Source: Candidatus Margulisiibacteriota bacterium
Lineage (GTDB): Bacteria > Margulisbacteria > WOR-1 > O2-12-FULL-45-9
NCBI GenBank assembly: GCA_018814265.1
Contig: JAHIZU010000106.1
Span: forward strand, 1 to 14,775
Direction of reading: 5' to 3'
DNA: 14,775 nt
Part shown: positions 7,361 through 13,679 of the stretch, piece after piece
How the letters are laid out: the number at the start of each line of letters is the position of its first letter
Position numbering within the stretch: position 1 is the first letter of the stretch
Notes under the pieces: model-generated
Database searches by the model: none
What the model saw: the letters and a program-made list of their open reading frames with translations, nothing else
Told to the model about the DNA's origin: nothing
Position numbers and translations under genes: made by a program

Positions 7361-8062
7361 GTGTCAATTAGAGAAAACTTGCAAGTTGTTAGAGAGCGGA
7401 TCAAGCAGGCCGCGCAGTCAGTTCGACGCGACCCCCAGGAAATTAAACTCATTGCCGCGGTTAAAGCCCTGCCCACCGAGCTGGTTTTAGAAGCCTTAGA
7501 AGCCGGCCTCACCGATATTGGTTATAATAAAGTGCAAGAGGCCCAAGCCAAACAGGCAGCCATCAGGGCCAAGTTTCCTCAGGTAACCTGGCACATGATC
7601 GGGCATTTGCAGCGGAATAAAGTTAGACAGGCGCTTGATAATTTTGATATAATACAAACAGTTGACTCGGAACGGCTGGCAAGGGAAATAGAACTTAGAG
7701 CGCAGAGCACGGAATACAGAACACAGGTTCCGATTTTGATCGAAGTTAATACCTCGGGTGAAGAGACAAAATACGGCATACCTATTGATTCGACCATTGA
7801 TTTTTTGCAAAAGATATCTAAATTTGGTAATATTAAAGTCCAAGGCTTAATGACCATAGGCCTCTTTACAAGCGATCTGGAAAAAGTCAGGCCCTGTTTT
7901 AGGCAGTTGAGAGAATTAAGCGAAAAAATTAAAAATTTGAGCCTGCCCAATGTGGAGATGAAATATCTCTCCATGGGCATGACTGATGATTTTGAAGTCG
8001 CGATCCAGGAAGGCTCAAATATGGTGAGAATTGGCCGAGCAATTTTTGGTCAAAGGAGATGA
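7361..8062 (+). CDS. yggS: YggS/PipY/PROSC-family PLP homeostasis protein
   Basis: Pyridoxal phosphate-binding protein of the YggS/PLPHP family, a single TIM barrel that buffers PLP and influences amino-acid metabolism; it has no established enzyme reaction. Visible family features are the PLP lysine K35 in AAVKALP, WHMIGHLQRNKV, VNTSGEETKYGI, GLMTIG, and the phosphate-binding end SMGMTDDFEVAIQEG/VRIGRAIFG. The usual GEN(R/Y)VQE appears as GYNKVQE. At 233 residues the length is typical. I chose the GTG at 7361 because the family starts with an SI-EN helix there, and because an upstream extension (to the TTG at 7310) would run through the promoter. No Shine-Dalgarno precedes this GTG. sepF follows at once, an order shared with cyanobacteria (pipY) and Gram-positives (ylmE). 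Confidence 0.93.
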   Translation: MSIRENLQVVRERIKQAAQSVRRDPQEIKLIAAVKALPTELVLEALEAGLTDIGYNKVQEAQAKQAAIRAKFPQVTWHMIGHLQRNKVRQALDNFDIIQTVDSERLAREIELRAQSTEYRTQVPILIEVNTSGEETKYGIPIDSTIDFLQKISKFGNIKVQGLMTIGLFTSDLEKVRPCFRQLRELSEKIKNLSLPNVEMKYLSMGMTDDFEVAIQEGSNMVRIGRAIFGQRR

Positions 8063-8068
8063 TTGAAA

Positions 8069-8509
8069 ATGGTTGAAGGTCTGTTTAAAAGGGCAAAAGC
8101 TTTTATCGGGATGGAAGAAGAAGGAGAAGAAGAAAAGCCATACGGCCAGCAGCTGGATATGTCGACTATTTTAAAGGGCAAAAGGGAAGCCAAGGGTGAG
8201 CCAGGCTATGAGGTCATGGTCTATGAACCAAAGGTTTATGAGGACTCCTTAAATATTTCCACTAATCTGCGTTCCGGCTCGCCAGTGATCATAAATTTAA
8301 AGCATCTTGACCCGACCGAAGGCACCCGCTTAATTGATTTTGTTTGCGGCACGGCTTATGCCATTGACGGGCACATGATGAAGATCGGGGAAACCATCTT
8401 TCTTTTTACCCCCAATAGTATTGCCATAACTTCTGCAGAGGAACGCTCATCACTCGAGGAAGAAATAACATTTGAACAGGAAAAGCGAGAAACATTTTTC
8501 TCCCGCTAA
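8069..8509 (+). CDS. sepF: Cell division protein SepF
   Basis: SepF, the cytoplasmic protein that polymerises into rings, anchors FtsZ to the membrane and aligns protofilaments. The N terminus (MVEGLFKRAKAFIGM) looks like the amphipathic membrane-binding helix. An acidic linker follows, then the conserved globular domain from about residue 47: VMVYEPKVYED, SGSPVIINLKHLD, RLIDFVCGTAYAIDGHMMKIGETIFLFTPNSI. The tail is charged. At 146 residues it is normal for the family. Two starts share the AAGGAG at 8053-8058: TTG at 8063 (4-base spacing) and ATG at 8069 (10-base spacing); I prefer the ATG, with modest certainty. The Shine-Dalgarno lies within the end of yggS, so translation is probably coupled. 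Confidence 0.92.
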   Translation: MVEGLFKRAKAFIGMEEEGEEEKPYGQQLDMSTILKGKREAKGEPGYEVMVYEPKVYEDSLNISTNLRSGSPVIINLKHLDPTEGTRLIDFVCGTAYAIDGHMMKIGETIFLFTPNSIAITSAEERSSLEEEITFEQEKRETFFSR

Positions 8510-8521
8510 TGAGGTAATAGG

Positions 8522-9319
8522 TTGACAACGATCGGTTTTATTGGCGGCGGCAAGATGGCCGAAGCCATAATTAAAGGTTTGCTCTCATCTAAAATAGTCG
8601 AACCCCATGATATTTGCGCTTTTGATATTGCCGGGAGCCGCTTAAACCAGCTGTTCAAGGCTTTTCGCATCTCGGCTGACCTGAAAGATAATCAGCAGGT
8701 GCTGGCTAATTCACAGACGGTTATTTTAGCGGTCAAGCCCCAGGATATGGACACGGTCCTGGCTGGCCTGGAAATTAGCGCTGATAAATTGGTCATTTCT
8801 ATTGCCGCGGGAATCACCCTGGCTTATCTGGAAAAAAAGTTTCCTGGCCTGCCAGTTGTCCGCGTGATGCCCAACAACCCGGCGTTGGTCCAGGCGGGGA
8901 TCTCGGCGATCGCCGCCGGAAAAAACGCTAAAAGGGAACATCTGGAGCAGGCCAAAAAGATCTTTGGGGCGGTTGGCCAGGTGGTGGAAGTTGATGAAAA
9001 ACTAATGGACGCGATTACCGGGCTTTCCGGTTCTGGGCCAGCTTTTGTATATCTGGTTATCGAGGCTCTGGCCAAGGCTGGAGAGGATCTGGGGATCGAT
9101 AAGAAAGAAGCTGAGAAACTGGCGATCGGCACTGTTATGGGCGCAGCCCAGACCATGCTGCAGACAGGCAAGTCGGCTTCAGAGCTCAGGGAAATGGTTG
9201 CCTCGCCGGGCGGCACCACAATCGCCGGCTTAAAAGTCCTGGAAGAAAAGAAATTTTTTGCTGCCCTGGTGGAAGCGGTTAAAGCAGCAGCGGAAAGATC
9301 CAAAAAATTAAGTAAGTAA
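8522..9319 (+). CDS. proC: Pyrroline-5-carboxylate reductase
   Basis: Catalyses the last step of proline synthesis, NAD(P)H-dependent reduction of 1-pyrroline-5-carboxylate. The N-terminal Rossmann fold has GFIGGGKMAEAI (5-16), then AVKPQDM, SIAAGITLAYLEKKFP and VRVMPNNPALVQAG. The C-terminal helical dimerisation domain holds the substrate loop LSGSGPAFVYLVIEALA and the family signature region ELREMVASPGGTTIAGLKVLE. At 265 residues it is full length. The start is TTG at 8522, with GAGGT (8511-8515) six bases upstream; no ATG fits. It is embedded between sepF and yggT, and sepF-proC adjacency is also known in cyanobacteria. Confidence 0.97.
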   Translation: MTTIGFIGGGKMAEAIIKGLLSSKIVEPHDICAFDIAGSRLNQLFKAFRISADLKDNQQVLANSQTVILAVKPQDMDTVLAGLEISADKLVISIAAGITLAYLEKKFPGLPVVRVMPNNPALVQAGISAIAAGKNAKREHLEQAKKIFGAVGQVVEVDEKLMDAITGLSGSGPAFVYLVIEALAKAGEDLGIDKKEAEKLAIGTVMGAAQTMLQTGKSASELREMVASPGGTTIAGLKVLEEKKFFAALVEAVKAAAERSKKLSK

Positions 9320-9324
9320 CATAT

Positions 9325-9391
9325 GGAACCTGAGACTGAACGTCTCGGTTCCATAACGTTTAAGGAACCGCGAAGTTTATTCGCAGGTTCC
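9325..9391. repeat. Double-hairpin palindromic repeat, copy between proC and yggT
   Basis: Two 28-nt imperfect hairpins separated by 11 bases. Hairpin 1 (9325-9352) has stem GGAACC + GAGAC, loop TGAAC and one bulged T on the 5' side. Hairpin 2 (9364-9391) has stem GGAACC + GCGAA, loop GTTTA and one bulged A on the 3' side. The outer ends GGAACCTG/CAGGTTCC and the inner ends CGGTTCC/GGAACCG are also complementary, so a single end-to-end fold is an alternative. It starts 5 bases after the proC stop and ends 14 bases before yggT. A second copy sits inside polA (3140-3286). Confidence 0.85.
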
Positions 9392-9405
9392 TTGGAAAAA
9401 TAAGC

Positions 9406-9663
9406 ATGGACTTCATAATTTTTGTTGTCAATTTTCTTTTTTCAGCTTCTTATGTGCTTTTGGCTGTCAGAGCTGTTTTGCCCTGGATCCGGCACAATAA
9501 ACAGGATTCGCTGCTCCGACCGATCTATTTATTGACCGATCCGGTCTTGTCAGTTATTCGGCTGGGACTGCCGCCGGCCAGGATCGGCATGGATGTCTCG
9601 CCCTATGTGGTGATCGTTCTGCTCTGGATCGCTCAAAAGGTGATTTTGAAGATGTTGTCGTAA
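9406..9663 (+). CDS. yggT: YggT-family integral membrane protein
   Basis: Small YggT-family protein of 85 residues with two predicted membrane segments (about residues 2-26, FVVNFLFSASYVLLAVRAV, and 65-82, VSPYVVIVLLWIAQKVIL). The conserved loop between them, PIYLLTDPVLSVIRLGLPP, matches the family (normally ...TDP.L...R...P). The role is not well defined; in cyanobacteria, plastids and Gram-positives the family is linked to cell or chloroplast division and membrane organisation. The ATG at 9406 has no good Shine-Dalgarno (only TTGGA), because the double-hairpin element ends 14 bases upstream. It closes the yggS-sepF-proC-yggT group. Confidence 0.9.
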   Translation: MDFIIFVVNFLFSASYVLLAVRAVLPWIRHNKQDSLLRPIYLLTDPVLSVIRLGLPPARIGMDVSPYVVIVLLWIAQKVILKMLS

Positions 9664-9780
9664 GTCGGTATTGGTATCGGTAACGTCTCGGTTTAGTTTT
9701 GGTTGTGGATGTTGTCAGCACAAGAACGATAACAAAACCCATAACGAGACTAAATACGATACCGATACCCAAACCAAAAA
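9664..9780. repeat. Long imperfect palindrome between yggT and the sugar kinase
   Basis: The left arm (about 9666-9690, GGTATTGGTATCGG ending in GTCTCG) pairs imperfectly with 9745-9769 (CGAGAC ... CGATACCGATACC). The inner parts (GTTTTGGTTGTG and ACGATAACAAAACC) also pair partly. The whole gap up to the kinase Shine-Dalgarno is this structure. Like the other palindromes here it is built of short reiterated words. It could act as a transcript hairpin, but no T-run follows it. Confidence 0.6.
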
Positions 9781-9793
9781 CAGGAGGCATTAG

Positions 9794-10714
9794 ATGTCAG
9801 TTTTAATCGTTGGCTCCATTGGTCTAGATACAGTTGAAACGCCTTTTGGCAAGAAACAGGATATCCTGGGTGGTTCAGCTATCCATGCTTCGATCTCCTC
9901 CAGTTTCTACGCTGACACGGCCATCGTTGGCGTGGCTGGCAGCGATTTTCCCAAGGAGTATTTGGAGTTTTTAAGATCCAGGAACATTGATGTCGAGGGC
10001 ATCCAGATTTTACCGGGAGAGACTTTTCGCTGGTCAGGCTATTATGAATACGATATGAACCAGGCCCATACCAAGGATACCAAGCTAAATGTTTATACCC
10101 TGTTTGATCCCAAGATCCCTGATAAGCTCAAGGATGCTGAATTTGTTTTTCTGGCTAACCTTGACCCTGAGCTGCAGCTCAAGGTCCTTGATCAATTGAA
10201 AAAGCCAAAACTGGTGGCCATGGATACCATGAATTTTTGGATCGAAAATAAGCGGGAGGCTTTGCACGAAGTGATCAAGCGGGTGGATGTTGTTTTAATG
10301 AACGATGGCGAGGCCCGCCAATTTATGGAAACCCCGAATATTCCGATCGCTGCTGCGCGTCTCCTGAAACTGGGCGCGAAATCCGTGATCATTAAAAAAG
10401 GCTAACACGGAGCCTTGCTGTTCTCAGCTGACGGCCATTTTTCCGCGCCGTCGTACCCGCAGGATATGCTGCGCGATCCCACCGGGGCGGGTGACTCGTT
10501 TGCCGGCGGCTTTATCGGCCATTTGGCCAAAACAGATGATCTGTCCGAGGGCAATATCCGTCGGGCGATCATTGTTGGCTCGGTCATGGCTTCTTACAAT
10601 GTCGAGGATTTCAGCCTTGACCGGATGAAACGGCTGACACCGAAGGAGATCTTTGGACGCTTTGAAGAATTTCGGCGCTTTTCCGAATTCGAAGCGATAG
10701 CTGCGCCGCATTAA
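9794..10714 (+). pseudogene. PfkB-family sugar kinase interrupted by an in-frame TAA
   Basis: PfkB/ribokinase-fold kinase of about 305 residues, broken by one stop codon. The first part (9794-10405, 203 residues) has the family start VLIVGSIGLDTVETPFG, the sugar-site GGSAIHASISSS, FRWSGYYEYD, AMDTMNFWIENKREAL and LMNDGEARQF. The frame stops at TAA (10403-10405) in KKG*HGALLF, where related kinases have KKGEHGALL or similar, so one G-to-T change of GAA explains it. Translation continues in the same frame to 10714 with the catalytic DPTGAGDSFAGGF. Without that part the product cannot be an active kinase. Real mutation, sequencing error and strain variation cannot be separated here. A TTG at 10415 after ACGGAG could allow reinitiation. 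The start ATG has AGGAGG at 9783-9788. The aldolase follows after 18 bases. Confidence 0.8.
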
Positions 10715-10732
10715 AAACTAGGAGGAGAAATA

Positions 10733-11452
10733 ATGATTAAGGAGTTTCAAAGGATCGGTAAGTTTTTGTTTCAAGAAGGATTAATTGATTCGCATGGCGG
10801 TAATATGAGCCTGTTGGAGGGAGATCGGATCTTCATCACCCGCCGGGATTCCATGCTGGGGGACCTTAGGGAAAGCGATATTGTTGAAGTTGGTCTGGAG
10901 ACTGGGCCGGAAGACGGGCAGGCCTCGCGGGAATTGCCGACCCATCGGGCTATTTACAAGCTGGGCAAAGCCAAGGCCATAGTCCACGCGCATTCCGCGA
11001 ATGCTATTGCGCTGTCTATTACCGACAATAAGATCGTGCCGCAGGATGCCGAAGGCCTGTACTTTTATAAGGCCGCGCCGATCGTTCGGGTGCGTGACGG
11101 TATTGGTTCGGAAGAGACCGTTCGCCTGCTGCCGAATTTTTTGGGCGGCGAGAATGTGATTGCCGTGGTCAAGAGCCACGGTAGTTTTGCTGTTGGCAAT
11201 AGTTTGGCCGAGGCCTACAAGTACACTTCATCCTTAGAAAATTCCTGCAAGATCATTGTGGCCATAAGATCTTCTGGCGGTAGAGGACCAGGTTCAGGAG
11301 GAGGAAGAGTACCAGGAGTAGGGGGGAGAGACATAGGACAAGGACGGGGCCCGGTAGGCGGGGGACATGGACGAAGAGACAAGGGTGGATATAAGTCAGC
11401 CATTCCGCCCGGCATCGGAGTTATGGACAGAAGCCGGCGCCACAAACGATGA
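10733..11452 (+). CDS. Class II aldolase/adducin-family protein with Gly/Arg-rich tail
   Basis: Zinc-dependent class II (fuculose-type) aldolase fold. The expected metal ligands are H85 and H87 (VHAHSANAIA) and H149 (VKSHGSFAVG), and E67 (ASRELPTHR) is the likely catalytic glutamate. SHGGNMS (20-26) and ITRRDSMLGDL (35-45) form the phosphate-binding side. The substrate is unknown; a sugar phosphate made by the neighbouring PfkB kinase is a reasonable guess, as in aldolase/kinase pairs for deoxysugar disposal. The fold ends near residue 180. Residues 182-239 are low complexity, rich in Gly, Arg and Pro, with RGG-like repeats, and finish SRRHKR. The start ATG is well supported by AGGAGG at 10721-10726. 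The stop TGA overlaps the ATG of rel (ATGA), so rel translation probably depends on this gene. Confidence 0.85.
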   Translation: MIKEFQRIGKFLFQEGLIDSHGGNMSLLEGDRIFITRRDSMLGDLRESDIVEVGLETGPEDGQASRELPTHRAIYKLGKAKAIVHAHSANAIALSITDNKIVPQDAEGLYFYKAAPIVRVRDGIGSEETVRLLPNFLGGENVIAVVKSHGSFAVGNSLAEAYKYTSSLENSCKIIVAIRSSGGRGPGSGGGRVPGVGGRDIGQGRGPVGGGHGRRDKGGYKSAIPPGIGVMDRSRRHKR

Positions 11453-13410
11453 CAGAGTTTGAAGCCTTATTATCCGGATTAAAAAGTTATAATCCCCAGG
11501 CGGATCTTGGGGTGGTCAGGAAGGCGTATGCTTTTGCCGACCACGCCCATCGGGAACATAAGAGACTTTCCGGCGAACCCTATATTACCCATCCTTTGGC
11601 AGTGGCATCGATCCTGGTGGAGCTCGAGCAGGACCCTTTGACCATTGCCGCGGCGCTGCTGCATGATGTGGTTGAGGATGCTGAGGTTAGCCGCGAGGAC
11701 CTGACTAAAGAATTCGGGGCTGAAGTGGCCAAGCTGGTTGAGGGTGTTACAAAATTGAGCCAGCTGACCTTTACCAGCCGCGAAGTCCGCCAGGCTGAAA
11801 ATTTCCGCAAAATGTTCGTGGCCATGGGTGAAGATTTTCGGATCATTGTTATCAAGTTATCGGACCGCCTGCACAATATGCGCACCTTAAAATACCTGCC
11901 CCCGCCCAAACAAAAGGATACTGCTTTAGAAACCCGCGAGATCTTTGCTCCTTTAGCCCATCGCTTAGGCATGTGGCGCTTGAAGTGGGAGCTGGAGGAC
12001 CTGGCGTTTTCTTTTTTAGAGCCGGACAAGTACGAGGAGGTCAAGGGCTGGGTGACGGAAAGCCGCGGCGCGCGCGAAAGATATATCAAGAGTTTTATTG
12101 AAGAGTCCACGGCCATGCTGAAAAAGGTTGGCGTTGATGGCCATAGCTACGGCCGGCCCAAACATTTCTACAGCATTTACCACAAGATGGTCGATCAGAA
12201 TTTAGACTTTGATGAGATCTATGATCTGACAGCTGTCCGGATCGTTGTTGACACCATCAAAGAGTGCTATGCCGTGCTGGGTCTGGTCCACGCGGCCTGG
12301 AAGCCGATCCCAGGGAGGTTCCGCGATTATATTGCCATGCCCAAATCAAATGGTTATCAATCCTTGCACACCACAGTCATCGGGCCGTCCGGCAAACCAG
12401 TGGAGATCCAGATCCGGACCAAGGAAATGCACCGGATAGCGGAATATGGCATTGCTGCCCACTGGCGCTACAAAGAAAAAGATACTGATAAGGGGCTGGA
12501 CCAGAAAATGTCCTGGTTTCGGCAAATGCTGGAATGGCAGGATGAGCTGAAGGATGCCAAGGATTTTATGGAAAGCTTAAAGATCGATCTTTTTGTTGAT
12601 GAAGTTTTTGTTTTTACGCCCAAGGGTGATGTTTTTGGCCTGCCGATCGGCGCGACGCCGGTTGATTTCGCCTATCATGTGCATACCGAGGTTGGGCATC
12701 GCACAGTTGGTGCGCGGGTCAACGGCCGGATCGTGCCTTTGGATTTTAAATTGCGCCACGGCGACATTGTTGAGATGCTGACCGGGAAAAAAGATAATCC
12801 CAGCCGGGATTGGGTGAGGTTTGTTAAGACCGCGGGAGCGCGGGTTAAGGTCAATAACTGGTTTAAGAAGCAGCGCGGCGTCAAAAAGGAAGAAGCTGCG
12901 CAGGCCATTGTGGCCAGGGAAGACGAGCCGCAGGTCAAGCCATTGCTCGTGCCGCGGCCCAGGGTTAAAGCCAAGTCAGCGGTCACGGTTTCCGGCCTGG
13001 AGAACGTCCTGGTCCGTTTTTCCCGCTGCTGCCGGCCGATCCCCGGTGAGGAGATCATTGGATTTGTAACTCGGGGCAAAGGCATTACTGTTCATCGCCA
13101 TGATTGTCCCAATGTGATAAGCCAGGATATCCCAAAGGAGCGAGTTATCCGGGTAGATTGGAATCCCAAAAGAGAGATCGTGTTTCCAGTGGAAGTAGAG
13201 GTTGAGGCTTTTGATCGAGTAGGGGTGCTCAAGGATATTCTGGGCCAGATCTCGGAGATAAAGACCAATGTTTCAGCTGCCAAGATCTCCACCAAACGCG
13301 GCAGTTCCGCGTTTTTGCGCCTAACGGTTGATGTAAAAGATAAGCAGCATCTTGAACAGGTTATCAAAGCCATCCGCAGTTTAAAAGATGTCTATGATGT
13401 GCATAGGTAG
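11449..13410 (+). CDS. rel: Bifunctional (p)ppGpp synthetase/hydrolase, Rel type, shortened linker
   Basis: RelA/SpoT enzyme that makes and degrades the alarmone (p)ppGpp in the stringent response. The HD hydrolase is intact (H48, H72-D73 in HDVVED, D139 in SDRLHNMRT). The synthetase is intact too (GRPKHFYS 235-242, D259, R264, Y303 in GYQSLHTT, E319 in EIQIRTKEMH). TGS follows (about 383-445), then the cysteine-rich domain (C527, C528, H549, C553) and ACT (about 580-650). It has 653 residues, while related full-length enzymes have about 720-750. The missing part is the helical domain between TGS and the cysteine-rich domain, reduced here to roughly 35 basic residues. It starts at the ATG overlapping the aldolase stop and has no Shine-Dalgarno, so coupling is expected. 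It is a paralogue of the degenerate copy at the window's left end. Confidence 0.96.
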   Translation: MTEFEALLSGLKSYNPQADLGVVRKAYAFADHAHREHKRLSGEPYITHPLAVASILVELEQDPLTIAAALLHDVVEDAEVSREDLTKEFGAEVAKLVEGVTKLSQLTFTSREVRQAENFRKMFVAMGEDFRIIVIKLSDRLHNMRTLKYLPPPKQKDTALETREIFAPLAHRLGMWRLKWELEDLAFSFLEPDKYEEVKGWVTESRGARERYIKSFIEESTAMLKKVGVDGHSYGRPKHFYSIYHKMVDQNLDFDEIYDLTAVRIVVDTIKECYAVLGLVHAAWKPIPGRFRDYIAMPKSNGYQSLHTTVIGPSGKPVEIQIRTKEMHRIAEYGIAAHWRYKEKDTDKGLDQKMSWFRQMLEWQDELKDAKDFMESLKIDLFVDEVFVFTPKGDVFGLPIGATPVDFAYHVHTEVGHRTVGARVNGRIVPLDFKLRHGDIVEMLTGKKDNPSRDWVRFVKTAGARVKVNNWFKKQRGVKKEEAAQAIVAREDEPQVKPLLVPRPRVKAKSAVTVSGLENVLVRFSRCCRPIPGEEIIGFVTRGKGITVHRHDCPNVISQDIPKERVIRVDWNPKREIVFPVEVEVEAFDRVGVLKDILGQISEIKTNVSAAKISTKRGSSAFLRLTVDVKDKQHLEQVIKAIRSLKDVYDVHR

Positions 13411-13460
13411 GGAGCTACTTCTTATTTCTTGCTTTTTTTCATAAAGGGATTTTTAAGACT

Positions 13461-13575
13461 ATCAGATGACCAGATAATCAGAACTGGAATATCAGAGTAT
13501 TGGAGAATCAGATCTTTCTGGTATTCTGGTAATCTGATCCTCCAGCTCCGGTCTTCTGATTTTCTGGTACTCTGA
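13461..13575. repeat. Long imperfect palindrome after rel
   Basis: The left arm (about 13461-13513) is built of words such as ATCAGA, CCAGAT and GAATATCAGA. The right arm (about 13517-13575) is its imperfect reverse complement (TCTGGTATTCTGG, AATCTGATCC, GGTACTCTGA). The two arms could fold into a hairpin of more than 50 pairs with interruptions around a very short turn near TTTC. It lies 50 bases after the rel stop and may serve as a barrier to read-through, but no clear T-run follows directly. Confidence 0.65.
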
Positions 13576-13626
13576 CACCACTGTCAATGGAGTAGGGGAT
13601 GCGCTTTTTTACTGAAATTACCCAGA

Positions 13627-13676
13627 AAACCCTTTGACGGTATCTAATGAAGGCGTATAATCACGTCAAAGGGGTT
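13627..13676 (+). promoter_or_regulatory. Strong promoter enclosed by an inverted repeat, upstream of the protease
   Basis: TTGACG (-35, 13634-13639), a 16-base spacer and TATAAT (-10, 13656-13661) form a near-consensus sigma70-type promoter. A 13-bp inverted repeat with one mismatch encloses it: AAACCCTTTGACG at 13627-13639 and CGTCAAAGGGGTT at 13664-13676. The left arm contains the -35; the right arm contains the likely start of transcription and the AAAGGGG Shine-Dalgarno (13668-13674). The half-sites are 33 bp apart centre to centre, about three helical turns, which suits a regulator binding one face of the DNA. Confidence 0.6.
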
Positions 13677-13679
13677 AAT

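Noticed and set aside
10400..10420. Frameshift or reassigned TAA codon in the sugar kinase
   Set aside because: Both parts are in the same frame, so there is no frameshift. TAA is the normal stop of many other genes here (the Rel paralogue, polA, rpsB, tsf, sepF, proC), so recoding of TAA is not supported.
13411..13460. Intrinsic terminator right after rel
   Set aside because: A T-run (GCTTTTTTTC) is present but no stable GC stem precedes it; the long palindrome starts only afterwards.
13461..13575. CRISPR-like array
   Set aside because: The repeated words are short, irregular and arranged as one inverted palindrome, not as direct repeats with even spacers.
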